From JANNSX01 sp963741525 (GTDB lineage: Bacteria > Pseudomonadota > Alphaproteobacteria > Rhizobiales > Hyphomicrobiaceae): a stretch of 64,000 bases of DNA. Positions 35,891 through 43,603 of this stretch are shown piece after piece. How positions within the stretch are numbered: the stretch's first letter is position 1; each line of letters opens with the position of its first letter. The position numbers were made by a program, and so were the translations under genes. The notes below the pieces were generated by a model. It saw only the letters and a list, made by a program, of their open reading frames with translations, had not been told where the DNA came from and did no database searches. The DNA lies in assembly GCA_963741525.1 (NCBI GenBank), contig CAVUIW010000001.1:124001-188000 (forward strand), in the 5' to 3' direction.

Positions 35891-37777
35891 TCAGTGACCG
35901 TTGAACTTCGGCGACTGGCGTCGCTGCGAAAGTCCGTGCTCCGTCTTCTCCCACTTATGAGGGTCGGTCAGGAGCTGGAGCAGCGCCCGGTAGGCCGCAA
36001 CCGAAATCAGCAGCCAATAAAGCGGCACGAAAATGATTGACGGAATGAGCCGCCAGGCCCGCCGCCTTATCGCCGAGACGAGCACGAGCAACATCGCGCT
36101 CGCATAGCCCAACACGAGATTGGCAGCGGAAACGGCAACGAGCGCGTCGCCCGCGGCGTCCCCCGGCCACTGCATGAGGCCACCCTGCCAGACCTGCCAA
36201 GCGACGATCCCGAGCGTCACCGGATGCACGAGCGCCGATAGAAGCGTGCCGCCGAGCAGCACCACAAAGGTCGCCGCGCTCACGATACCCATCTCGCGAA
36301 CCAGCCTGACCGGCTGGCGAGTGTGCACCAGTAGCGTCTGCATCCAACCCTTGAGCCAGCGTGTGCGTTGCCTCACCCAGGCGCCGAATCGGAATGGAGC
36401 CTCCTCGTAGGTCCGCGATGGTATCACCCGGCAGCGGTAGCCGAGCCGCGCCAGCCGCATGCCGAGATCAGCATCCTCGGTGACGTTGTGCGGGTCCCAG
36501 CCGCCGGCGCGGCGCACCACGTCGGTGATGAAATGCGTCGAGGTGCCGCCGAGCGGGATCGGCAGCTCGAGTCGGTCGAGCGCCGGCAAGAGCCCGTCGA
36601 ACAGTGCCATGTATTCGAGCGTGAACTGGCGCGCGAAGAAGCCATCGCCGGCATTGTCGATGGCGAGCCGTGCCTGCACGGCCCCAATTTTCTCATCGCC
36701 GCTTCGAAAGACAGCGAGCGCCCGTAGGATCTGATCGGGCTCCGGAATGTCTTCGGCATCGTAGATGACGAGGTAGTCGCCGCGGACGAAGCTCATGGCG
36801 TAATTCAGCGCCTTGGGTTTGGTGCGTGGCTGCCAGTCAGGGACGACAATAACTTCGAACTCGGGACCAAGCCGGAGCTTGCCGACGGCCTCTTGTGTCT
36901 CCTTGTCGGCTGCCTCGAGGATGAGCTTCACATCGAGCCGCGCCTTGGGATAGTTGAGCCGCTTCAGCGCCCGAACGAGGTCCGGCACGATGCGCGCCTC
37001 CCGGAACAGGGGCACGAGCACGCTGTAGACCGGCAGGCTCGAAACCGGCAGCCGGATCGGCTGATGATCAGCCAAGGGAACCGCCATCGACGCGGCCAGG
37101 GCCAGAAGCCGCAACACAACCACGGCTGCGAAGACAGCAGCGAGCACGCCTGTTCCAGCGATGATCACCGACTGCGGAGACATCAACAGGGCGCCCGCTA
37201 TCAACCCGGCTACGACGGCAAGGCCGATTGCCTGCCATGTCCACATGCGCCGGGCTGCCGAGAAAGCCGGGTCGAACTTGAGCACGCGATCGACGGCTTC
37301 CGTGGCGATGATCGGGCTGAGGCGGGACAGGATGGCCCGCCGGATCGCCGCCGGTGAGGCGAGCGCGATCTCGATCTCCGGCCGCCCGGCCAAGTCTTCG
37401 GCCTGTCGCCGAATGTCGTGAGGACGCCGCGCGAGCGCATCAAGGACATAGAGTGTCCCTCGCGGTCCGACTGAGGTTGCCAGGCGTGGCGTACCGGGTT
37501 TTTCACCAGCACCCAGCTCCAGCGGCGGCATCCTCTCCGGCTCGATGACGGAGATCCGCAACCAGCGCCCAAGCGCCCGCACATAGGCCATGTCATCGAT
37601 GCGGCCGTCGTGTCGAAGCGCGTCGTGGAGAGCCAACCCCTGCCGGGTCGCCTTGTCGCCCCACTCGGCAATTGCAACGTCGTCCAGGCCGAGCTCGTAG
37701 AGAAAGCCGTACTCGCGAAATCGATCCTGGCCCCGGTCGCTCACGCCATCGCCCCGTTGATCGGCGCGGCCGGACAC
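35891..37777 (-). CDS. Membrane GT2 glycosyltransferase (cellulose-synthase-like) with GspE-N-type domain
   Basis: 628 residues. An N-terminal soluble region about 150 long (YGFLYELGLDDVAIAEWG and RWLRISVIEPERMPP) resembles the type II secretion E-N/MshEN domain sometimes fused to processive glycosyltransferases. Two membrane helices follow, then the GT-A domain: YDAEDIPEPDQI (DxD), NVTEDADLGMRLARLGY (ED) and RQRTRWLKGWMQ (QxxRW), then further membrane helices. Predicted to synthesise and extrude a beta-linked polysaccharide. GTG 37777 is used; other starts are possible. Convergent with the methyltransferase. Confidence 0.87.
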   Translation of the reverse strand: MSGRADQRGDGVSDRGQDRFREYGFLYELGLDDVAIAEWGDKATRQGLALHDALRHDGRIDDMAYVRALGRWLRISVIEPERMPPLELGAGEKPGTPRLATSVGPRGTLYVLDALARRPHDIRRQAEDLAGRPEIEIALASPAAIRRAILSRLSPIIATEAVDRVLKFDPAFSAARRMWTWQAIGLAVVAGLIAGALLMSPQSVIIAGTGVLAAVFAAVVVLRLLALAASMAVPLADHQPIRLPVSSLPVYSVLVPLFREARIVPDLVRALKRLNYPKARLDVKLILEAADKETQEAVGKLRLGPEFEVIVVPDWQPRTKPKALNYAMSFVRGDYLVIYDAEDIPEPDQILRALAVFRSGDEKIGAVQARLAIDNAGDGFFARQFTLEYMALFDGLLPALDRLELPIPLGGTSTHFITDVVRRAGGWDPHNVTEDADLGMRLARLGYRCRVIPSRTYEEAPFRFGAWVRQRTRWLKGWMQTLLVHTRQPVRLVREMGIVSAATFVVLLGGTLLSALVHPVTLGIVAWQVWQGGLMQWPGDAAGDALVAVSAANLVLGYASAMLLVLVSAIRRRAWRLIPSIIFVPLYWLLISVAAYRALLQLLTDPHKWEKTEHGLSQRRQSPKFNGH

Positions 37778-37854
37778 ACTCTTGCCCCGATGGCGGCCAT
37801 CTATCCGATGGCCAATGATGGACCGAGCGAGTAAGCATCGTCTAGTGGGATCTC

Positions 37855-38733
37855 ATGGCAGCGAGGGGCTCAATGGCGATCAGGCGCACGGATGGATCTG
37901 GCGCGATAGCGTTTCTGCGCGCTGCCGTGGTCCTGGTCTTGCTCGCCCTGGCGTCCGGGTCTCCCGCCATTGCCCAAACCACCCCGGAGGAAGGCGAGGC
38001 CAGCGCGTTGCCTGCCGAGGCGCCGGCCGTCCGCACCGTGATCCGCTACCTGACGGATAGCGACTACCCGCCTTTCAACTATCTCGACGAGGAAGGCACG
38101 CTAACCGGCTTCAATGTCGATGTCGCCCGCAGCATCTGCCTCGAGCTCGAGGTGTCCTGCGATGTCCAAGTCGGCGAGTGGAACAACCTGCTGCCGCAGC
38201 TCGGGCGCGGCGAGACGGACGCCGTGATCGCATCGATCGCGGCAACACCCGCGGCGCTTGCCGAGGCAGACTTCACCGAAAGCTACTATGCGACGCCGGC
38301 GCGGTTTGCCGTTCGCAAGGACTGGCCCGAGTCCGACGTCACGCCCGAGACGCTCGAATCTCAGCGGATCGCCGTCGCTGCCGGAACCGCGCACGAGGCT
38401 TATCTCGGCCTCTTCTTCCGCGACAGCGTTGTCGTGCCCTTCGAAACGCCGGAGCTGGCGCGGGAGGCCCTCGCCAAAGGTGAAGTCGAGGCACTTTTCG
38501 GCGATGCCTTCAGCCTGATGTTCTGGCTCTCGGGCACCTCCTCCAACGCCTGTTGCGAATTTCGCGGCGGTCCCTTCGCCGATGATCGCTACTTCGGAGG
38601 CGGTGTCGGCATTGCGGTTCGCAAGGGTGATCTCGCCCTGCGCCAGCAGCTCGAGAAGGCCATTGGTAAGCTCCGCAGGAGCGGACGGCTGGAGGAACTT
38701 TATCTCAGATACTTCCCGCTCCGGGCCTACTGA
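37855..38733 (+). CDS. Extracellular solute-binding protein, family 3
   Basis: 292 residues with a signal peptide (FLRAAVVLVLLALASGSPAIA). YLTDSDYPPFNYLDEEGTLTGFNVDVARSI is the family-3 opening that contacts the amino group of the ligand, followed by ETDAVIASIAATPAAL. Typical of polar amino acid or opine binding. No permease or ATPase gene adjoins it, and it might serve as a sensor-associated or orphan binder. ATG 37855 or 37873. Its last seven bases overlap the end of the convergent hydroxylase gene. Confidence 0.85.
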   Translation: MAARGSMAIRRTDGSGAIAFLRAAVVLVLLALASGSPAIAQTTPEEGEASALPAEAPAVRTVIRYLTDSDYPPFNYLDEEGTLTGFNVDVARSICLELEVSCDVQVGEWNNLLPQLGRGETDAVIASIAATPAALAEADFTESYYATPARFAVRKDWPESDVTPETLESQRIAVAAGTAHEAYLGLFFRDSVVVPFETPELAREALAKGEVEALFGDAFSLMFWLSGTSSNACCEFRGGPFADDRYFGGGVGIAVRKGDLALRQQLEKAIGKLRRSGRLEELYLRYFPLRAY

Positions 38734-39569
38734 CCTCGCCGCTTCCGGTCATTACCGCCTGAGCGGAACGGAAGCAGAAGCGACCAGTCGAGGCGCCCGG
38801 GCTGCTCGCTCTGATATTCGGTCAGGCCGATCGTCATGCCCTCATGCCCGCCTTGGGGCTGATCGGTGTATGTGCCGAACAGCCGGTCCCAGAGACTCAA
38901 GGAGAAGCCGTAGTTGGTGTCGTGCTCGCGCCTGAGAACCGAGTGATGGACCCGATGCATGTCGGGCGTCACGAGAACCAGCCGCACGAGGCGATCGAGC
39001 CAGCCGGGCAGGCGGACATTGGCATGGTTGAACATGGCCGTGCCGTTGAGGATCACCTCGAAGAGCAGGACCGCAAGCGGCGAGATGCCAAAGATCACAA
39101 CGAGCACCGACTTGTAGAGCATCGACAGGCCGATCTCGACCGGATGAAAGCGGACGCCGGTGGTGGTGTCGAAGTCGCGGTCGGCATGGTGCACTCGGTG
39201 CAGCCGCCAGAGCACCGAAACTTTGTGCGACGCCACATGCTGCAGGTAGATGAAGCCGTCGAGCGCGACAATCGAGACCAGCAACTCGAGCCACTGGGGC
39301 GCATCCAAAAGGTTAAGAGCTCCTAACCTTTGCTCCTCGGCATAGATCGCCGCCCCCGTCGCGGCGAGCGGCGCGGCGATGATCGAGAACAACCGGACGA
39401 GCGCCATGCCGAGACTGGTCATGACGAGGTTGGTCGGCCACCTCCTGCTCCTCGTCAGTAGCCGCGGCCGCATCGGCCACGCGACTTCGAGCACCGCCAT
39501 GACGACGAGAACGATCGCGAACGACGCGAAGCGGACGACGCTCTCCGAGCTCAGCGAGGTGAGATCCAT
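38727..39569 (-). CDS. Sterol desaturase/fatty acid hydroxylase family protein
   Basis: 280-residue integral membrane di-iron enzyme. Four or five hydrophobic segments surround His motifs LQHVASH, LHRVHHAD, NHANVRLP and MHRVHHSV, the eight-His cluster of the fatty acid hydroxylase superfamily. It would hydroxylate or desaturate a lipid tail using O2. The substrate (carotenoid, hopanoid, fatty acid or ether lipid) cannot be told. Transcribed alone, convergent with the binding protein. The 39570-39856 gap upstream contains no other gene. Confidence 0.88.
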   Translation of the reverse strand: MDLTSLSSESVVRFASFAIVLVVMAVLEVAWPMRPRLLTRSRRWPTNLVMTSLGMALVRLFSIIAAPLAATGAAIYAEEQRLGALNLLDAPQWLELLVSIVALDGFIYLQHVASHKVSVLWRLHRVHHADRDFDTTTGVRFHPVEIGLSMLYKSVLVVIFGISPLAVLLFEVILNGTAMFNHANVRLPGWLDRLVRLVLVTPDMHRVHHSVLRREHDTNYGFSLSLWDRLFGTYTDQPQGGHEGMTIGLTEYQSEQPGRLDWSLLLPFRSGGNDRKRRGQ

Positions 39570-39856
39570 GTGTTCGAACGACTCCGATTTTGCATCTCAG
39601 CATCGCGAATCACCCCGCGTGATTCGTCTCGATCGACTCTCGTAAGCACTTCGCGCAACGTCTCGAATACCGTTTCAAGAGTTGTCGAGTGACTCTCAGC
39701 GCCAGAATTTGGTCGAAACTGTTGACGCGATGCAACGGATCATGGGGTGGAAACGAAAAATCGCTTGCAATCGACAAACTTCCAGTCGAAATGATCGCAC
39801 CTTGCGTTTAGTCTCATCTTGTTTCGACTGATTCGGGCACTACGGAGAAAAGAACT

Positions 39857-40030
39857 ATGGCAAAGGCAGTGAAGAAGACGAAAGCTAAGGCCGTCAAGAA
39901 GGCCACCGCTACGAAGAAGAAGGTCGTGAAGCGTCGCGCCGCGGCTGCAAAGGCAGCGTCGGCCGCGAAGAAGAGCGCGCCCAAGAAGAAGAAGGCCACC
40001 GCTGTAAAGAAGAAGGCCAAGAAGAAGTAG
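39857..40030 (+). CDS. Histone H1-like Lys/Ala-rich DNA-binding protein (57 aa)
   Basis: ATG 39857 to TAG 40028-40030. About half of the residues are Lys and most others Ala, Thr or Val, in KKATATKK- and KKKA-type repeats, as in bacterial H1-like nucleoid proteins (HC1/HC2) and the AlgP tail. It should bind DNA or RNA nonspecifically through its disordered basic chain. A GGAGAAAAG lies ahead of the start, and strong hairpins follow. Low-complexity composition makes orthology uncertain, but the start, length and terminator argue for a real gene. Confidence 0.75.
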   Translation: MAKAVKKTKAKAVKKATATKKKVVKRRAAAAKAASAAKKSAPKKKKATAVKKKAKKK

Positions 40031-40048
40031 GGCGGTTTTACCGCCTCC

Positions 40049-40133
40049 CCACTCGAGATCGGTGAGGCGATCTCGAGTGGTGAGTTCAAAGGGCACACGC
40101 AGCCGGAAACGGCTCTCACGTGTGCCCTTTTCC
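40049..40133 (+). terminator. Tandem hairpins ending the H1-like gene
   Basis: First a perfect 13-bp stem CCACTCGAGATCG (40049-40061) with CGATCTCGAGTGG (40068-40080). Then AAAGGGCACACG (40088-40099) pairs with CGTGTGCCCTTT (40119-40130) enclosing AGCCG/CGGCT and followed by TTCCTTTT. The second is a classical rho-independent terminator. Confidence 0.85.
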
Positions 40134-40377
40134 TTTTGTATCAGCCGCCACTTATGTCCGCCCGCTGATAGATTGCATCAGCATCGCTTTCGCCACCAGC
40201 ATATGTTGCGCCGCACGAAATGCGCGTGCAAACCGGGGCGGCCCGGCCCCTTCGCATTCGCACATCCGCGATCGCTCTCACACGCTTCGACGGTCTCCCG
40301 CGAGGCACTCCGCGCGCGCTGCGAAAGTCATCGGCTGATCGTTGCGCAACCCAGGGCGACGCATGCCCATGCGTGCA

Positions 40378-41163
40378 TCAGCGCTCGCGCGCGACCGTCT
40401 GTTTCTTCAGCTCGGCGATCGCCTTCGCGGGATTCAAACCCTTCGGGCACGTCTTCGTGCAGTTGAGGATCGTGTGGCAGCGATAAAGCTTGAAAGGATC
40501 GTCGAGAGCTTCGAGGCGCTCCTGCGTCGCCTCGTCGCGGCTATCACTGACCCAGCGATAGGCCTGCAGGAGACTTGCGGGGCCGAGATAACGATCACCG
40601 TTCCACCAATAGCTCGGACAGGCCGTCGAGCAGCAGGCGCACATGATGCATTCATAGAGGCCGTCAAGCTTCTCGCGATCGGGCTTCGATTGGCGCCACT
40701 CACTCGTAGGCTCAGCTGACTTGGTTTTTAGCCACGGCTCGATCGCCTTGTGCTGGGCGTAGAAGCCCGTGAGATCGGGAACGAGATCCTTCACGACCGG
40801 CAAGTGAGGGAGCGGAAAGATTTTCACCTCCCCCTCGACCTCCTCGATCGCCTTCAGACAGGCCAGCGTATTCTTCCCGTCGATGTTCATGGAACAGGAG
40901 CCGCAGATGCCCTCGCGGCAGGAGCGGCGAAACGTCAGCGTCGAATCGGTCTCGTTCTTGATCTTGATAAGGGCATCGAGAACCATCGGTCCGCAATCGT
41001 CGAGATCGACCTCGTAAGTGTCGATACTCGGGTTGGCACTGTCGTCGGGATTCCAACGGTAGATGCGGAATTCCTTGAAGCGGCCGTTGGACTTTCGTTC
41101 TGGGAGCGTCCAGGTTTTGCCGGGTCCGTAGGTCGAGTTCTTCGGCAGATTCAGTTGCACCAT
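40378..41163 (-). CDS. sdhB: Succinate dehydrogenase iron-sulfur subunit
   Basis: 261 residues. CREGICGSCSMNIDG carries the [2Fe-2S] ligands. CIMCACCSTACPSYWW and CHTILNCTKTCPKGLNP carry the [4Fe-4S] and [3Fe-4S] ligands. It passes electrons from the SdhA flavin to quinone at SdhC/D. ATG 41163 (MVQLNLPKNS) is preferred over the TTG 41178 extension because relatives start there. Unusually it is separated from sdhC-D-A by three unrelated genes, so it needs its own promoter; a copy of the 100-bp repeat lies upstream. Confidence 0.95.
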   Translation of the reverse strand: MVQLNLPKNSTYGPGKTWTLPERKSNGRFKEFRIYRWNPDDSANPSIDTYEVDLDDCGPMVLDALIKIKNETDSTLTFRRSCREGICGSCSMNIDGKNTLACLKAIEEVEGEVKIFPLPHLPVVKDLVPDLTGFYAQHKAIEPWLKTKSAEPTSEWRQSKPDREKLDGLYECIMCACCSTACPSYWWNGDRYLGPASLLQAYRWVSDSRDEATQERLEALDDPFKLYRCHTILNCTKTCPKGLNPAKAIAELKKQTVARER

Positions 41164-41224
41164 CTGCGTCCGGTCCAATCATGACATGGCGCGTATCGAC
41201 CGCGCCGCTCTTCACCTGTTCCTA

Positions 41225-41325
41225 GGGTGTTTCCGCTTTTTTGTTGAATCACTCCAAAACCCTAGGACCTTGTTTTGCCGTGCTTCTTATCGGAAAACCG
41301 CCTCGCACTTTTCCGGAAGCACTTT
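41225..41325. repeat. Dispersed ~100-bp intergenic repeat, copy 3
   Basis: GGGTGTTTCCGC start, AAAACCCTAGG first-arm end, CGGAAAACCGC...TTTTCCGGAAGCAC second arm. More diverged than copies 1 and 2. Lies between sdhB and the hypothetical gene at 41393, inside the split sdh region. Confidence 0.8.
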
Positions 41326-41392
41326 CATAGAACGTCGAAACCGGATCGCCTAGATGACCGGAGGCCTGAGGTCATGAGGCCGCAGTCCGAAA

Positions 41393-42007
41393 TCAGTCCC
41401 GGGAAAAGGCCTTCAACGCCGCGACCTGCCGGGTCAGCTGATCGGCAACGGCAACGCCGCCGTCGATCACCGCCGAGAGCCCGCGCCGCTCTGCGAGCAG
41501 CAGATTGAGACGCTCCTGGCATTCGCCGAAGCCGTAAAAGGCCTCGTCAGGCGCCTCGATCGCGCCTTGCCGCGCAGCAGTGAGTACTTCAATGACGTTT
41601 GCGTGCGCAGAGACACCGATCCGACTGACGTCGGCCATCAGCGCTCGGTAGAGCGTCATGCTCTCCTTCTGCGACGGCGAGCCGAGCAAGCCGAACTTGA
41701 AGGGGGTCGCCGCAAGCGTCTTGGACCCGCCGCTCTCGCGAATCGCCCGGTTGAGTTTGCGGAGAGCTTCCAGGATGGCGAGGCAATCGGATTCCAGATC
41801 GCGCAGCACGAGGGCCGCCTTACGCCCGCACCGGCTCGCACCCGCGTCGTCCTCACTGGAAGACCAGGCGAGCGAAGCCAGCGATGCAATAGTTCCAAGC
41901 GCGCCGAGCGCCGGCAGTGCTACAGCCAAAGGATCGGCGCCGACATGCTGGTGGGCCGCGGCCTTGGCCTCCGGAACCTGCACGCGCTTGCGGGCGAAAA
42001 ATGTCAT
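41393..42007 (-). CDS. Hypothetical protein (204 aa)
   Basis: Starts MTFFARKRVQVPEAKAAAHQ, has one hydrophobic stretch (ALPALGALGTIASLASLAW), then a long, mostly helical region with few Cys or His. Helical heptad-like stretches around LRDLESDCLAILEALRKLN suggest coiled coil. No family recognised. Lies between sdhB and the small gene at 42255, divergent from the latter across 247 bases. Confidence 0.6.
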   Translation of the reverse strand: MTFFARKRVQVPEAKAAAHQHVGADPLAVALPALGALGTIASLASLAWSSSEDDAGASRCGRKAALVLRDLESDCLAILEALRKLNRAIRESGGSKTLAATPFKFGLLGSPSQKESMTLYRALMADVSRIGVSAHANVIEVLTAARQGAIEAPDEAFYGFGECQERLNLLLAERRGLSAVIDGGVAVADQLTRQVAALKAFSRD

Positions 42008-42254
42008 CGATCAGTCCTGACCGCTGGGATTTTTGCGGGCTGATAGTGCGATTCGAAGAGTGCGACCATGATCGTATCGCCGCCCTCCGGCAATGCCGCA
42101 CGTGTCGCGCCAAAGCCACGTAAACTTATCCACAGCAGCGTGTTCCGAGTTGCGTTCGCAAGCGACAAACGGAAAACTGACGCAAGTGATTCTTCCCGTA
42201 TCGTATGCGTCGAGGTGTATCGCGCCGGGCCGTCCCGGCGAGGTGGGGGTGGTT

Positions 42255-42716
42255 ATGTCTCGTGATTATCGAATGGGATCCTTGCCGGTCGCGCCGGCAG
42301 CACGCGAGGGGGCGTCTATGGACAGAACAGAGGCACTGAGCACGCTGAGGCGTGAATATCAGTCCGACTATCAAAAAGAGATCAGGGCGGCGCGCGATAT
42401 GATCGCGGCCGGCGTTCGCATGCTTCAGGGAAGCGAGGGGGGCGTCAACTTTTCAGACAAGGTGACATTCGTCAGCCTCGGCCAGGCCCGCAAGCGCTTT
42501 GTCGATTCACTCGGGCCGGCGATCAAGCCGGTGCTCGAGACCTATGCCCGCGAGCTCGAGCGCGAGGCGGCGAGCCTTGGCCTCGACGGTCAAATCACCG
42601 GCGACGCGCCGCTGATGGAGAGTCTCCACGATGTGCTGCGCCATCTGCAGCGCGCCGAAGCTCCGCAGCCCGCCCCACGTATCGCTAATGGCCAGTACGG
42701 CCGCGAGCACGGCTAA
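42255..42716 (+). CDS. Hypothetical protein (153 aa)
   Basis: ATG 42255 follows a GAGGTGGGGG site; ATG 42318 (MDRTEALSTLRREY) is an alternative. Soluble, largely helical and charged, with no recognisable domain. The segment FSDKVTFVSLGQARKRF could be a small fold. It is divergent from the hypothetical gene at 41393, so the pair shares a 247-base control region and may be functionally linked. Convergent with the transglutaminase-like gene. Confidence 0.55.
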   Translation: MSRDYRMGSLPVAPAAREGASMDRTEALSTLRREYQSDYQKEIRAARDMIAAGVRMLQGSEGGVNFSDKVTFVSLGQARKRFVDSLGPAIKPVLETYARELEREAASLGLDGQITGDAPLMESLHDVLRHLQRAEAPQPAPRIANGQYGREHG

Positions 42717-42843
42717 GCTCGACTTGGGTTGCGGACGGTAAGTGCGGTTCGGCGGCCTGCGGTGTAAGGATCCCCCGCGTGACGGCGCATCCCTGGTTGG
42801 GTGCGCCGTAATTTTTTTGCTGGTCGAAGACGCCTCCCTCTCC

Positions 42844-43603
42844 TCAAATGTTGCCGAGGAGCTGGCGATAGTTGACGTCCGGAAAGGGCGTGAAGGGAGG
42901 ATAGAAGCGGCCGTGGCGGGAATAGAGGCCGTAGATGTAGGTGTGGTCTTCAACGAAGATCCGGTTGATCGGCGACTTGCTGTCGGCGGCCCATCCGCCA
43001 GCGCGATCCACCCGGCTCCGCAGCCCTGCAACTGACACAGGTTGGCGATCGGCGCTGAGACCGATCCATCTGGCGTTCGAGTCGATCAGCAACCATCCCC
43101 TGTCGGTCAGTGCCTCGGAAACAGCGTGAGAAGAATTCTCAGGCGTAACGATCGCCGCTAGCGTCGAGCGCTCGGTCGTCGCATAGATAGCGACGTGGCG
43201 AACCTCCAGCCCGAGAAATGTGAGTAGCTTCTCGATGGCCCGGCTTCGGTCGAAGCACAGACCGCCTCGTGCCTCGAACACATCTTTCGGTTCCCGCTCC
43301 TGACCGAGAGCGAGGCCTTCGTTGCCCGGCGCAACGGTGAGCACCGCATCCTGAACCGCAACGATGGCGCGTATCTGACTTCTCGAAGTCATCGATATCG
43401 CCCAGGTTCTTTCGCGGTTCGCCATAGCCAGCTGCTGTCAGGATGCGCTCCGCGTATACACGGTCCTCGTCGGTGAGGTCCGTCGACACATTCTGTGAGG
43501 CCGCGAAGCCCAATGTACCCGCGAGAAGGGCGAGCGAAACCGCCCATCGAAGCTTACGCCCCTTTCTCCTCGGTTCGTCAGTAGACCCTGGCTTTCGGCG
43601 CAA
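42844..43603 (-). CDS. Transglutaminase-like cysteine protease-fold protein, frameshifted
   Basis: Begins at ATG 43603 inside the end of sdhA (26-base overlap) with a basic N-terminus and a hydrophobic segment (RWAVSLALLAGTLGFAASQ), a signal or anchor. At about 43379 an extra A breaks the frame; removing it joins NLGDIDDFE to QIRAIVAVQDAVLTV. The second part has the triad layout of transglutaminase-like domains: Cys in GGLCFDRSRAIEKLL, His in SSHAVSEALTDRGWLLID and Asp in that LID. Acts outside the cytoplasm, perhaps on peptides or as an accessory fold. The overlap with sdhA is odd for a functionally unrelated protein. Confidence 0.65.
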
